NCBI GenBank assembly: GCA_964485815.1
Contig: CAZAJX010000007.1
Span: 1-63,981, forward strand
Length of the DNA: 63,981 nucleotides
Direction of reading: 5' to 3'
Source of the DNA: SFLA01 sp964485815
GTDB taxonomy: Bacteria; Bacillota; Clostridia; Oscillospirales; CAG-382
Both the position numbers and the translations under genes were made by a program. Position 1 is the first letter of the stretch. Each line of letters starts with the position of its first letter. The notes under the pieces are model-generated. The model saw only the letters and a list, made by a program, of their open reading frames with translations. It had not been told where the DNA came from and ran no database searches. Shown here in pieces: positions 31,911 to 39,173 of this stretch.

Positions 31911-33359
31911 ATGAAAGTTAAAGTATTATCAGTGTTGTTGGCGGCTGTTTTGCTGTTGACCGCTTGCGGCGGCAATAACGAAACCGTGAGCAACGATTTA
32001 TCCGACGTTCCTTCTGTGGAAGACTCTTCCTCTGCACCTGAGAATAATTCTTCCGAGCCCGAGGAAGTATCCGAGGAAATTTTCGATACCGTGTCCAAAG
32101 AACCGGAAAACTCCTTCCCCGAATACGATGCGTCTTCTCCCGACGTACCCGACGTACCCGATGAATCTTTGGTTGTCGATGATGTCCCCAAGGACGAATG
32201 CCGCGTTACCGTGAAATACGCCAGCTTTTCCGAAAAGCCCTATGCGGTGGTTATCGGTCAATGTGATATCGGTGCTACCATAACCCTGAAATGCGGAAAC
32301 AAGACATATAGATCCGAGAGCTGGTACGGCTGGTATTCCGTCCGCTTTTTATGCACTGCAAATTCTGCGGATATCGTCGTTACCCAGACTGTTGACGGAA
32401 AGCAGGTCGGTGCGGCGCTGGAAACCAACGTAACTCCCATAAAGGCGGGAACGGCTGAAGGCGTTGTCGCAGGAAGCAATTTCCAGTTCTTTTATCAGAA
32501 ATGTCTGCGTGATTTCCAGCATACCAACCTTTACAGCCAAGGTGTTCTGGATAACCTTAAAAAGCGTGTTTCGGACAGAATTGCAAACCTTGAAAAGACA
32601 GGAACAGAAACAGAAATTATATATATGATCGTTCCTTCCGCTATGACTATGTATCCCGAGCTTGTGCCCGATGAATACGAGCAGGGCAAGGGCGACAGTC
32701 GTCTTGACCAGGTTATAAACACCTTGTCGGAATCCGGCGCAACCGTTATCGATCTCCGTACTGCCTTTGAGGAACATAAAAACGATGAATATCCCCTCTA
32801 TTTCAAGTGCGATAGCCATTGGACCGATTACGGCGCTTTTATAGCGTATCAAGAGCTGTTCAACCATATAGCAGAGAAATTTCCCGATGCCGCTCCCCGT
32901 TCTTTTGAAGAATTTACCTGGCACAGCGGATATTACAAAACCGGCGATATGCCCGTATATCTCAATATGATTTCCGGTTCTATATATGAAAACGGATATA
33001 TCGGAGATCAGGATGTGCTTGAATACGGCTGGTACAGAACCTTTGCGGACGGCACTCCCGTTTCCGAGAAAATAACCGAAGTTCCCCGCTACCGCGCAGA
33101 TACTCAGATGGTATACAGCACCAATGTTACCTGGGGCAAGACGATACGCACCAAGCGGGATAACCTTCCCTCATGTATGGTACTCAGAGATTCCTTCGGA
33201 ACCCAGATGTTCGATATACTTGCAGAGCGTATGGATAAGACCATATATAAAGGTATGTGGGATTACACCTACTACGGTGCCGAATTGGTATCTCAAAAAC
33301 CCGATTATCTCATATATATTCTTGCAGAGTGGAACCTTGATTCTGTGGTTTATAATTGA
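31911..33359 (+). CDS. Lipoprotein with AlgX/AlgJ-like SGNH (DHHW) domain
   Basis: 482 residues. Lipobox LLTAC (Cys20), an acidic Ser/Pro/Glu linker (25-100), a small beta domain (about 105-180), then a domain resembling AlgX/AlgJ and DHHW proteins: DSHWTDYGAFIAYQEL carries the His of the catalytic group, and LRDSFGTQM has the nucleophile-like Ser. Such proteins O-acetylate or deacetylate exported polysaccharide. The partner MBOAT protein is not in the window. It starts 57 bases after spoIVFB from its own promoter and is followed 21 bases later by another lipoprotein gene. Confidence 0.75.
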   Translation: MKVKVLSVLLAAVLLLTACGGNNETVSNDLSDVPSVEDSSSAPENNSSEPEEVSEEIFDTVSKEPENSFPEYDASSPDVPDVPDESLVVDDVPKDECRVTVKYASFSEKPYAVVIGQCDIGATITLKCGNKTYRSESWYGWYSVRFLCTANSADIVVTQTVDGKQVGAALETNVTPIKAGTAEGVVAGSNFQFFYQKCLRDFQHTNLYSQGVLDNLKKRVSDRIANLEKTGTETEIIYMIVPSAMTMYPELVPDEYEQGKGDSRLDQVINTLSESGATVIDLRTAFEEHKNDEYPLYFKCDSHWTDYGAFIAYQELFNHIAEKFPDAAPRSFEEFTWHSGYYKTGDMPVYLNMISGSIYENGYIGDQDVLEYGWYRTFADGTPVSEKITEVPRYRADTQMVYSTNVTWGKTIRTKRDNLPSCMVLRDSFGTQMFDILAERMDKTIYKGMWDYTYYGAELVSQKPDYLIYILAEWNLDSVVYN

Positions 33360-33380
33360 TATACCGAAAAAGGAGATCGT

Positions 33381-35246
33381 ATGAAAAAACGCATTTTGTC
33401 TTTAATTCTTATGTCATTTGTTTTGTGCGGTACTATGTTTACCGCTTGTACTCCCTCGAACGATATATCTGAGGGAGAATCTGCTCCCGAAAGCATCTCT
33501 GAAGGGGAGGTTTCGGAAAACGTTAAAACCGAAAAAGACTATCCCGTTTTGTGTGGCAGTTTTATGCAGCCGGGCGCATTTAAAAACCACTCTCTTTCCC
33601 GTATGAAAGACCACCTCGGCTATATGCTGGACGTGGGTATAGATACTCTTATCCTTCAATGGTCCTTCGTTACGGAAGGGGATAAGGTTTCCTCTGTGTT
33701 TTACGAATCCTCCTTCGGCGCAGATAAAAAGACCGCTTCTTATGACGAAAGCGGAAAAATGCTTTTGGATACCATCCTTGCCGCCGCAGAGGAACTGGGC
33801 GTAAAGGTGTTTATCGGTCTTAACGAAAACCCCGAATGGTGGAATAAGTACGTTACCGACAAGGCTTGGCTCACAGACCAAGCGGAATTGGGCATAGAAG
33901 GCGCAAAGCAGATATACGATACTTACAAAAGCAAATATCCCAACGCCGTTCACGGCTGGTATTTCGTGTTTGAATTCAGTAATATAAATGCCACCGATGC
34001 AATGCTGGATAACGCTTCCTATCTGCTTCGCACTTACAGAAACGGCTTGTACGATATCGACCCCGAAATGCCTATTATGCTTTCTCCCTTTGTAACCGCA
34101 TCAGGTCCTTCTCCCGAAAAAACGGGTGAAATGTGGGAAAAGGTATTTGCCAAAGCAGACTTCCGCCCCGGTGATATCTTCTGCTGTCAGGATTCCGTCG
34201 GCGCGGGACATATCACAATGGATATGCTGGACGATTTCTACCGCGAGATAAAGGAAGCGGTAGATACCGTTGAGGGCTTCAGATTCTGGGCAAATAATGA
34301 GGATTTTACTCAAACCGATTGGACTACCGCACCTCTTAACAGATTTGTGGAGCAAATGAATATCTCCGCAAAATATGTGGAAGCACACGTTACCTTTGCA
34401 TATTCCCATTATCAGAACCCCGATATGGGCAAAGAGGGACAGCATCTTGCGTATAAAACCTATTACGAAACAGGCAAGATTCCCGCAAGTACTATGGTCG
34501 CGCCCGAGGTTGAGGTAGAGTCCTTGGCGAACGGCGCAACGGTGTATATTAAAGGAAGTATTGCAAATGAGGACAACACCGTAGCGGGAATACGCATTAC
34601 CAAGGACGGAAATCTTATTCATTCCTTTGATTTTTCTTCCGACTACGGCAAGAAAGAGTTTAAGTTTGAATTTGAAGATGCAAACCTTTCCGGAAGCGGT
34701 GTTGCTGAATATGCGGTCTATGGCGTGGATTATTACGGAAACGAAAGTCCCAAGGTAACAGCAGAGGTGGAATTTACCGGCAAAGAAGGCGTAAACGTAG
34801 CACTGAATAAGGAATACGCATTAGCAAATCCCCCTGCGGACAATTATCCCGATGAAACGGGTGCCGCTCTTACAGACGGAGTCTTGGGTAAGCCTACCTA
34901 CGGCGATGCCGCTTGGCTTGGCTTTCTGGCAAAGGCAGAGGTTGTTATCGACCTTGGCGAAATCACCGAACAGCTTTATGCGGTGGAGGTAAACTCTCTC
35001 GGCGGAGGCGGTGCGGGAATATATGCCGCGGCAGCCGTTACGGTTTACGTTTCGGAAGACGGCGTTAACTTCACCAGGGCTGCTTACAAGAACTATGCGG
35101 CGGACAACGGCGTGGACGAATTGTATACCTTCACTCGTGCGGTATTCCTGCCGGAAAACACCAAAGCCAGATACGTTAAGGTGGAGATCACACCCTTAAA
35201 GAGCTGGATGTTTATCGATGAGATAAGCGTATACGCGGCTAAATAA
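33381..35246 (+). CDS. Lipoprotein with DUF4434-like barrel and F5/8 type C domain
   Basis: 621 residues. Lipobox FTAC (Cys23). Residues about 60-370 look like the DUF4434 glycoside-hydrolase-like barrel (GSFMQPGAFKNHSLSRMKDH, VGIDTLILQWSF, VFIGLNENPEWW). A beta-sandwich region follows, then a C-terminal discoidin (F5/8 type C) domain (about 475-620: VNVALNKEYAL, GDAAWLGF, ARYVKVEITPLKSWMFIDEI) that usually binds sugars. So it is a surface-anchored, probably carbohydrate-acting enzyme. It likely shares a transcript with the AlgX-like gene 21 bases upstream and ends at a strong terminator. Confidence 0.78.
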   Translation: MKKRILSLILMSFVLCGTMFTACTPSNDISEGESAPESISEGEVSENVKTEKDYPVLCGSFMQPGAFKNHSLSRMKDHLGYMLDVGIDTLILQWSFVTEGDKVSSVFYESSFGADKKTASYDESGKMLLDTILAAAEELGVKVFIGLNENPEWWNKYVTDKAWLTDQAELGIEGAKQIYDTYKSKYPNAVHGWYFVFEFSNINATDAMLDNASYLLRTYRNGLYDIDPEMPIMLSPFVTASGPSPEKTGEMWEKVFAKADFRPGDIFCCQDSVGAGHITMDMLDDFYREIKEAVDTVEGFRFWANNEDFTQTDWTTAPLNRFVEQMNISAKYVEAHVTFAYSHYQNPDMGKEGQHLAYKTYYETGKIPASTMVAPEVEVESLANGATVYIKGSIANEDNTVAGIRITKDGNLIHSFDFSSDYGKKEFKFEFEDANLSGSGVAEYAVYGVDYYGNESPKVTAEVEFTGKEGVNVALNKEYALANPPADNYPDETGAALTDGVLGKPTYGDAAWLGFLAKAEVVIDLGEITEQLYAVEVNSLGGGGAGIYAAAAVTVYVSEDGVNFTRAAYKNYAADNGVDELYTFTRAVFLPENTKARYVKVEITPLKSWMFIDEISVYAAK

Positions 35247-35255
35247 AACAGTAAA

Positions 35256-35293
35256 TTACCGTCGGCAAAAATGTGATGCCGACGGTATTTTTG
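35256..35293 (+). terminator. Terminator after the two lipoprotein genes
   Basis: TACCGTCGGCA (35257-35267) pairs with TGCCGACGGTA (35277-35287), then ATTTTTG. Confidence 0.88.
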
Positions 35294-35338
35294 TTGTGGC
35301 GATTATTGATAGCGATTTGTTTGGGCGATTTTTGCTTA

Positions 35339-35368
35339 TTGACATTTTACTCTATAAAATGTTATAAT
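35339..35368 (+). promoter_or_regulatory. MarR promoter with internal operator
   Basis: TTGACA (35339-35344), 18-bp spacer, TATAAT (35363-35368). A perfect 8-bp inverted repeat ACATTTTA (35342-35349) / TAAAATGT (35355-35362) fills the spacer: a likely MarR dimer site giving autorepression. Confidence 0.75.
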
Positions 35369-35399
35369 AGGTCAAAATTTGTTCGGAGAATATGTTATT

Positions 35400-35858
35400 A
35401 TGTTAGATAGATTTGAACGGTTTTCAAACGAGATAATGGAGGCGTTTCGGTATTGGCACAAGATCAGCTCGGACGAAATGGAAAAGATCGGGCTTAAGGG
35501 TGCGTACTGTACCTATTTTTCGGTAATGTCCCGTTTTGAGGATGGCGTAACTGCCACACAGCTTTGCGAGCTGTGTTATAAAGACAAAGCGGACGTTTCC
35601 CGTGCCGTTTCCGATCTTGAGAAAAAGGGATATGTTACCAAAGAATCAAACGGAACAAACTTTTACCGTGCCCGTATAATGCTTACGGAGAAGGGAAGAC
35701 AGGTGGCGGATTTCGTTCAGCAACGTGTCAATCTTGCCGTGGTCCTTGCGGGAAACGGAATATCGAATGAGGACAGAAGCGTTTTCTATTCCACCCTCCG
35801 TTCCATTGTAAATAATCTCGAGCAGATCAGCATAAATGGGTTGCCCGAGGAAGAGTGA
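35400..35858 (+). CDS. MarR-family transcriptional regulator
   Basis: 152 residues from ATG 35400; an in-frame TTG at 35379 precedes the GGAG site and is rejected. Winged helix with TATQLCELCYKDKADVSRAV as recognition region, VSDLEKKGYVTKESNGTNFY as wing, flanked by dimerisation helices. MarR proteins are usually autorepressors relieved by small ligands. An inverted repeat sits exactly between the -35 and -10 of its promoter. It is followed, with overlapping or near-overlapping starts, by a YhhN protein and a HypA-like protein. Confidence 0.88.
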   Translation: MLDRFERFSNEIMEAFRYWHKISSDEMEKIGLKGAYCTYFSVMSRFEDGVTATQLCELCYKDKADVSRAVSDLEKKGYVTKESNGTNFYRARIMLTEKGRQVADFVQQRVNLAVVLAGNGISNEDRSVFYSTLRSIVNNLEQISINGLPEEE

Positions 35859-35863
35859 TATTT

Positions 35864-36538
35864 ATGAAAAAACTCATTTTTGCTTTAAACGTTTTGTTCT
35901 TGCTTTTTACAGCGGTTATGTGCGGAATATACAAAAGTAATTATTCTATGTTGCTTAAGGCTCTCACCGCATCGGGATTCGTTGCTATAGGACTTGTGAA
36001 CCTCATATACACGCTTGTTTTAAAGAAAAAATCGGCTTTCCCCGCACTCACCTTTGCAGGACTTGTGTTGTGTATGGCTGGGGATATCATTCTGTTTAAT
36101 AATTTTATACTCGGAGCCGCTGTTTTCGTTTTGGGACATATTGTGTATATAGCGGCATATTGTTTTTTCAAAAAGCCTTGCTTTAAAGATATTATTCCCT
36201 GCGCCGTAATTGCGGTTGCATCCGTTGCTTTTCTGATGCTGTATCCCGCATTTAACTTCGGCTCTGCGGTTATGACAGCCGTTGCGTTGGTATACGCTTT
36301 GGTAATTTCTTTTATGCTGGGCAAGGCGGTTTCCAACGTTTTCGGTAAAAGGGATACAGTTTCCGCCGTTCTTGTGTTGGGAAGTCTTTTGTTTTTCGTT
36401 TCGGATATAGCGCTGGCATTCAATATTTTCGGCGGTTCTCCCGCTTGGTCAAACACGCTTTGTATGTTTACCTATTTTCCCGGCCAGTGTATTATAGCGT
36501 TTTCTCTGTATCTGTATAATATAAATGAAGCCAAATAA
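35864..36538 (+). CDS. YhhN-family membrane protein (lysoplasmalogenase-like)
   Basis: 224 residues with about eight membrane helices; pattern typical of YhhN/TMEM86: LLKALTASGFVAIGLVN in the first helices, CMAGDIILFNNFILGAAVFV in the middle, and LFFVSDIALAFN later, each carrying the conserved polar Asp. Relatives hydrolyse the vinyl-ether bond of lysoplasmalogens. Many gut Clostridia make plasmalogens, so this would suit a lipid-turnover role. I chose ATG 35864; GTG 35855 overlaps the marR end. In operon with the MarR regulator. Confidence 0.82.
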   Translation: MKKLIFALNVLFLLFTAVMCGIYKSNYSMLLKALTASGFVAIGLVNLIYTLVLKKKSAFPALTFAGLVLCMAGDIILFNNFILGAAVFVLGHIVYIAAYCFFKKPCFKDIIPCAVIAVASVAFLMLYPAFNFGSAVMTAVALVYALVISFMLGKAVSNVFGKRDTVSAVLVLGSLLFFVSDIALAFNIFGGSPAWSNTLCMFTYFPGQCIIAFSLYLYNINEAK

Positions 36539-36551
36539 GGAGTAAGCATCT

Positions 36552-36794
36552 ATGCACGAACTCGGTGTACTGCGCCACGCGTTAAAGACCGTGTGTGATA
36601 TAGCGGAAAAACATAATATAAAGTGCATAGAGTTTATTACTCTGGAGGTAGGAGAAGCGTCATCTGTCGTGCCTGCATTTTTGGAAAAGCTGTTCCCCGT
36701 CGCCATAGAAAGCATCCCGTTGTTCCGTAATGCGCGACTGCGCATCGTCAGAGCGCCGGGCAACGGACTTATAATAAAAGAAATAGGATACTGA
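36552..36794 (+). CDS. HypA-like nickel-chaperone homologue lacking the zinc ribbon
   Basis: 80 residues against about 115 in normal HypA. The N-terminus MHELGVLRHALKTVCDIAE keeps the nickel-binding Met1-His2-Glu3, and VGEASSVVPAFLEK matches the core. The block with the two CxxC pairs is gone: the sequence jumps from RIVRAPGNG to LIIKEIGY, the normal C-terminal strand. The reading frame is intact, so this looks like a clean in-frame loss. No hydrogenase or hyp gene is in the window. It is the third gene of the MarR-YhhN operon (13 bases after YhhN). Confidence 0.75.
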   Translation: MHELGVLRHALKTVCDIAEKHNIKCIEFITLEVGEASSVVPAFLEKLFPVAIESIPLFRNARLRIVRAPGNGLIIKEIGY

Positions 36795-36851
36795 TATACT
36801 AATTAAAAATCATCCAAAGAAGTCTTGCGGCATCTTTGAAACCTCGGCAAC

Positions 36852-36882
36852 AAAAAAGCTCCCGTTTTTCGGGAGCTTTTAA
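36852..36882. terminator. Bidirectional terminator
   Basis: AAAAAGCTCCCG pairs with CGGGAGCTTTT around 36853-36880. It serves the MarR operon on plus and the peptide-binding gene on minus. Confidence 0.88.
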
Positions 36883-36893
36883 TATTATACGGT

Positions 36894-38711
36894 TTAGTCT
36901 GCAACTGCGTTGGAAGCTTCTTCTTCGGCAGCGTTGATCTTTCTCCAATTCTTCAGCTTGAGAGAAGAAAAATCTCTGTAACCGAAGTAATAGGTATCAC
37001 CGATACCGGAAAGCTTGGAGGACTTAACGTAGCAGTTGGTGTACTGGAAGAGTGCGGTAGCAGGGCATTCGTCAACGAGGATTTCTTCTGCTGCGTGGAG
37101 CTTTTCTGCTCTTACTTCACGGTCGCTTTCGTAGCAAACAGCGTCGATAAGTGCATCGTACTCATCGTTTTCCCAGTTGGTCTGGTGAGCGGTGTAAACG
37201 TCTTCGCCGGTGAGGGAAGGCTCAACCGCACAGCCGCTGTAACGGGTTGCGAAGGAAGAAAGCCAAGCGTATGCATCGGTAGAGTTAACAACGTTGGTAA
37301 CGCCGATAACGTCATATTCGCGGGTGGAAAGAGCAACTCTGTATTCCTCTTCGTGAAGACCTACAAGTTCTACCTTGAAGCCCAGTTCTTTCCAAGCCTT
37401 TGCGGCATATTCTGCGATATCCTCATAAACGTTGGTGTAAGTAACCTTACGCATGTTGTTGGTCATAAGGTCTTTGGATTCGGGAATAAGGTATGCAACG
37501 GAGATAGTACCGGTCTTTTCGCCCTTCATCAGTTCCTTTGCTTTGGAAAGGTTTGCATTTGCGGAGTAGAGATCGCCGCCTTCTTCGCGGAAATCATCCT
37601 TTCTGCTTGTGTTGAATACGCCGGAGGGAACGAATCCGGTAACAGCCTTTTCACCGGTGCCGGTTACGGAAGAAACGATCTCGTTTCTGTCCAGCGCCAA
37701 AGAAAGAGCCTGACGAACTTCCTTGGAAGCGAGAAGCTCGTTATCGGTATTGAAATAGTAAACGTAGGTAGAGAGAAGGTCAACTTCGTCCTTAGCCTTG
37801 CCTGCATATTCTGCATAAGAAGCTTTGTCGAAATTGCTCATAAGGAATATATTATCGTTTGCGAAGCGATTTGCCTGGAATACGGTGTCGGTTACACGCT
37901 TATCCTCGTCAACGCTCTTTTCGATAGTGCTTTCCTGATATGTAATGGTGATTCTGTAAGGCTTAACTGCTTTATCGAGTGCCTGTTCTGCTTCTCTGTT
38001 GTAGGAAGCGTTTCTCTCGAGAACAAGGCGGATACCTTCTTCAAGGTTCTTTACGCCGTAAGGTCCGTTACAAACGATAGAAGCTGCACTTGCGTCCCAG
38101 ATCGCACCGTCTTTTTCAGCATCGGTTATAATATCTTCACGAAGGGGAACCAAGCCAACGCAAGCAATCTGCTCTGCGAACAGATCAACGTCATAATCAT
38201 TTTCAAAGGTGATGCAAAGCAAGGTGTCATCAACAGCGGCGATACCGAGGTCATCGCTGGTCATAGCGCCGGTCTTAACAGCCTTTGCGTTCTTTATGGG
38301 GAAGAGTATGGATGCGTAAGGGCTTTCGAATGCGGGGTCGAGAATTCTCTTCCAAGCATAAATAACGTCGTCAGCGGAAACCTTACGTCCGTCATTCCAG
38401 TAGCTATCTCTGAGTACGAAGAACATCTGATATTCGTCGTAAACGGTGTCATAGTAGCTGTACCAATCCTCAGCCAGAGCGCCTACGACCTTACCGTTTT
38501 CGGTAACGGCGGTAAGTCCCTCGTAGATAAGACCGAATATCTGGATCACGTCAGCATCAAGCTGAACTACAGCAGGGTCAAGACAATAGGGGAAAGAGGT
38601 CATATAAACGGAAATGTTTGCGCCTTTCTCCTCATCTTTGAGTGATGAACAGCCTGCCAGAGCAACGAGTGCCATAATTGTAACAAGCGTCAGTGCGATA
38701 AATTTTTTCAT
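36894..38711 (-). CDS. Peptide/solute-binding lipoprotein of ABC transporter (SBP_bac_5)
   Basis: 605 residues from ATG 38711. Signal and lipobox ALAGC, then an OppA-type fold with YEGLTAVTENGKVVGALAED, DGRKVSADDVIYAWKRILDP and the C-terminal EILVDECPATALFQY region. It would capture oligopeptides outside the membrane for an ABC importer, but no permease or ATPase gene is nearby, so it is an orphan component. Codon choice (ATC, GTT, AAG favoured) resembles that of highly expressed genes here. Promoter at 38763-38791. Confidence 0.9.
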   Translation of the reverse strand: MKKFIALTLVTIMALVALAGCSSLKDEEKGANISVYMTSFPYCLDPAVVQLDADVIQIFGLIYEGLTAVTENGKVVGALAEDWYSYYDTVYDEYQMFFVLRDSYWNDGRKVSADDVIYAWKRILDPAFESPYASILFPIKNAKAVKTGAMTSDDLGIAAVDDTLLCITFENDYDVDLFAEQIACVGLVPLREDIITDAEKDGAIWDASAASIVCNGPYGVKNLEEGIRLVLERNASYNREAEQALDKAVKPYRITITYQESTIEKSVDEDKRVTDTVFQANRFANDNIFLMSNFDKASYAEYAGKAKDEVDLLSTYVYYFNTDNELLASKEVRQALSLALDRNEIVSSVTGTGEKAVTGFVPSGVFNTSRKDDFREEGGDLYSANANLSKAKELMKGEKTGTISVAYLIPESKDLMTNNMRKVTYTNVYEDIAEYAAKAWKELGFKVELVGLHEEEYRVALSTREYDVIGVTNVVNSTDAYAWLSSFATRYSGCAVEPSLTGEDVYTAHQTNWENDEYDALIDAVCYESDREVRAEKLHAAEEILVDECPATALFQYTNCYVKSSKLSGIGDTYYFGYRDFSSLKLKNWRKINAAEEEASNAVAD

Positions 38712-38762
38712 TATCTGTTCCTCCCGGATATTTTGCGAAGGTGCTTCACAACAATTCATTAT

Positions 38763-38791
38763 ATTATAGCATTGATGTTAAAAATAATCAA
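38763..38791 (-). promoter_or_regulatory. Sigma-A promoter of the peptide-binding gene
   Basis: Minus strand TTGATT (complement of 38786-38791), 17-bp spacer, TATAAT (complement of 38763-38768). Confidence 0.65.
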
Positions 38792-38851
38792 TAGGTAAAA
38801 ACCGAAAATCTTATTTTTATTACTTTTGACGAATGTTATGTTTACTTGTTC

Positions 38852-38880
38852 TTGACAAAACGCCGTTCATATGGTATATT
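38852..38880 (+). promoter_or_regulatory. Strong sigma-A promoter of the ABC-class ATPase leader
   Basis: TTGACA (38852-38857), 17-bp spacer, TATATT (38875-38880). It starts a leader of about 285 bases. Confidence 0.8.
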
Positions 38881-38886
38881 TACACA

Positions 38887-39173
38887 GAAGCACAGCTTCA
38901 TTTACACTAAAAACCAAACCGGAAGGGGCGATGTATCGTGAAAAACTTATATTTGCCGGACGTAACGTACACTCGCTTTGCGGTTTTATAATCAGCTCGC
39001 GGTATGCAAACATCCGGTTTCGGGTGTTTTTTGTTTATTTTGCTTGTTCGCACCCGAAGGGGTGCTTTTTTAATGCCGAAAAAGAAAACTCCGAATATAA
39101 GTATAAGGCAAATATTATTTTGAGGAGGTTATATTTTGTCTTATTCATTTTTAATTTTTCGGAGGAATAATAT
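38887..39173 (+). promoter_or_regulatory. Long leader with tandem terminators, candidate attenuator or riboswitch
   Basis: Between the promoter and the TTG start at 39174. Terminator 1: ACATCCG/CGGGTGT (39010-39027) then T6. Terminator 2: GCACCC/GGGTGC (39050-39065) then T6. The 3' arm of terminator 1 (CGGGTG 39021-39026) is fully complementary to CACCCG (39051-39056) in the 5' arm of terminator 2. An upstream segment CCGGACGT (38956-38963) can pair with the 5' arm of terminator 1 (ACATCCGG) with one mismatch. No known riboswitch class was recognised. A weak ORF from ATG 38931 runs through it. Confidence 0.65.

Noticed and set aside
37095..38645. 516-residue plus-strand frame
   Set aside because: Antisense to the peptide-binding lipoprotein gene, which has signal, lipobox and family motifs.
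38931..39170. ORF inside the leader of the ABC-class ATPase, with a GGAAGGGG near its ATG
   Set aside because: Runs through two terminator hairpins, has no protein-like composition and no known family; kept only as a possible leader peptide.
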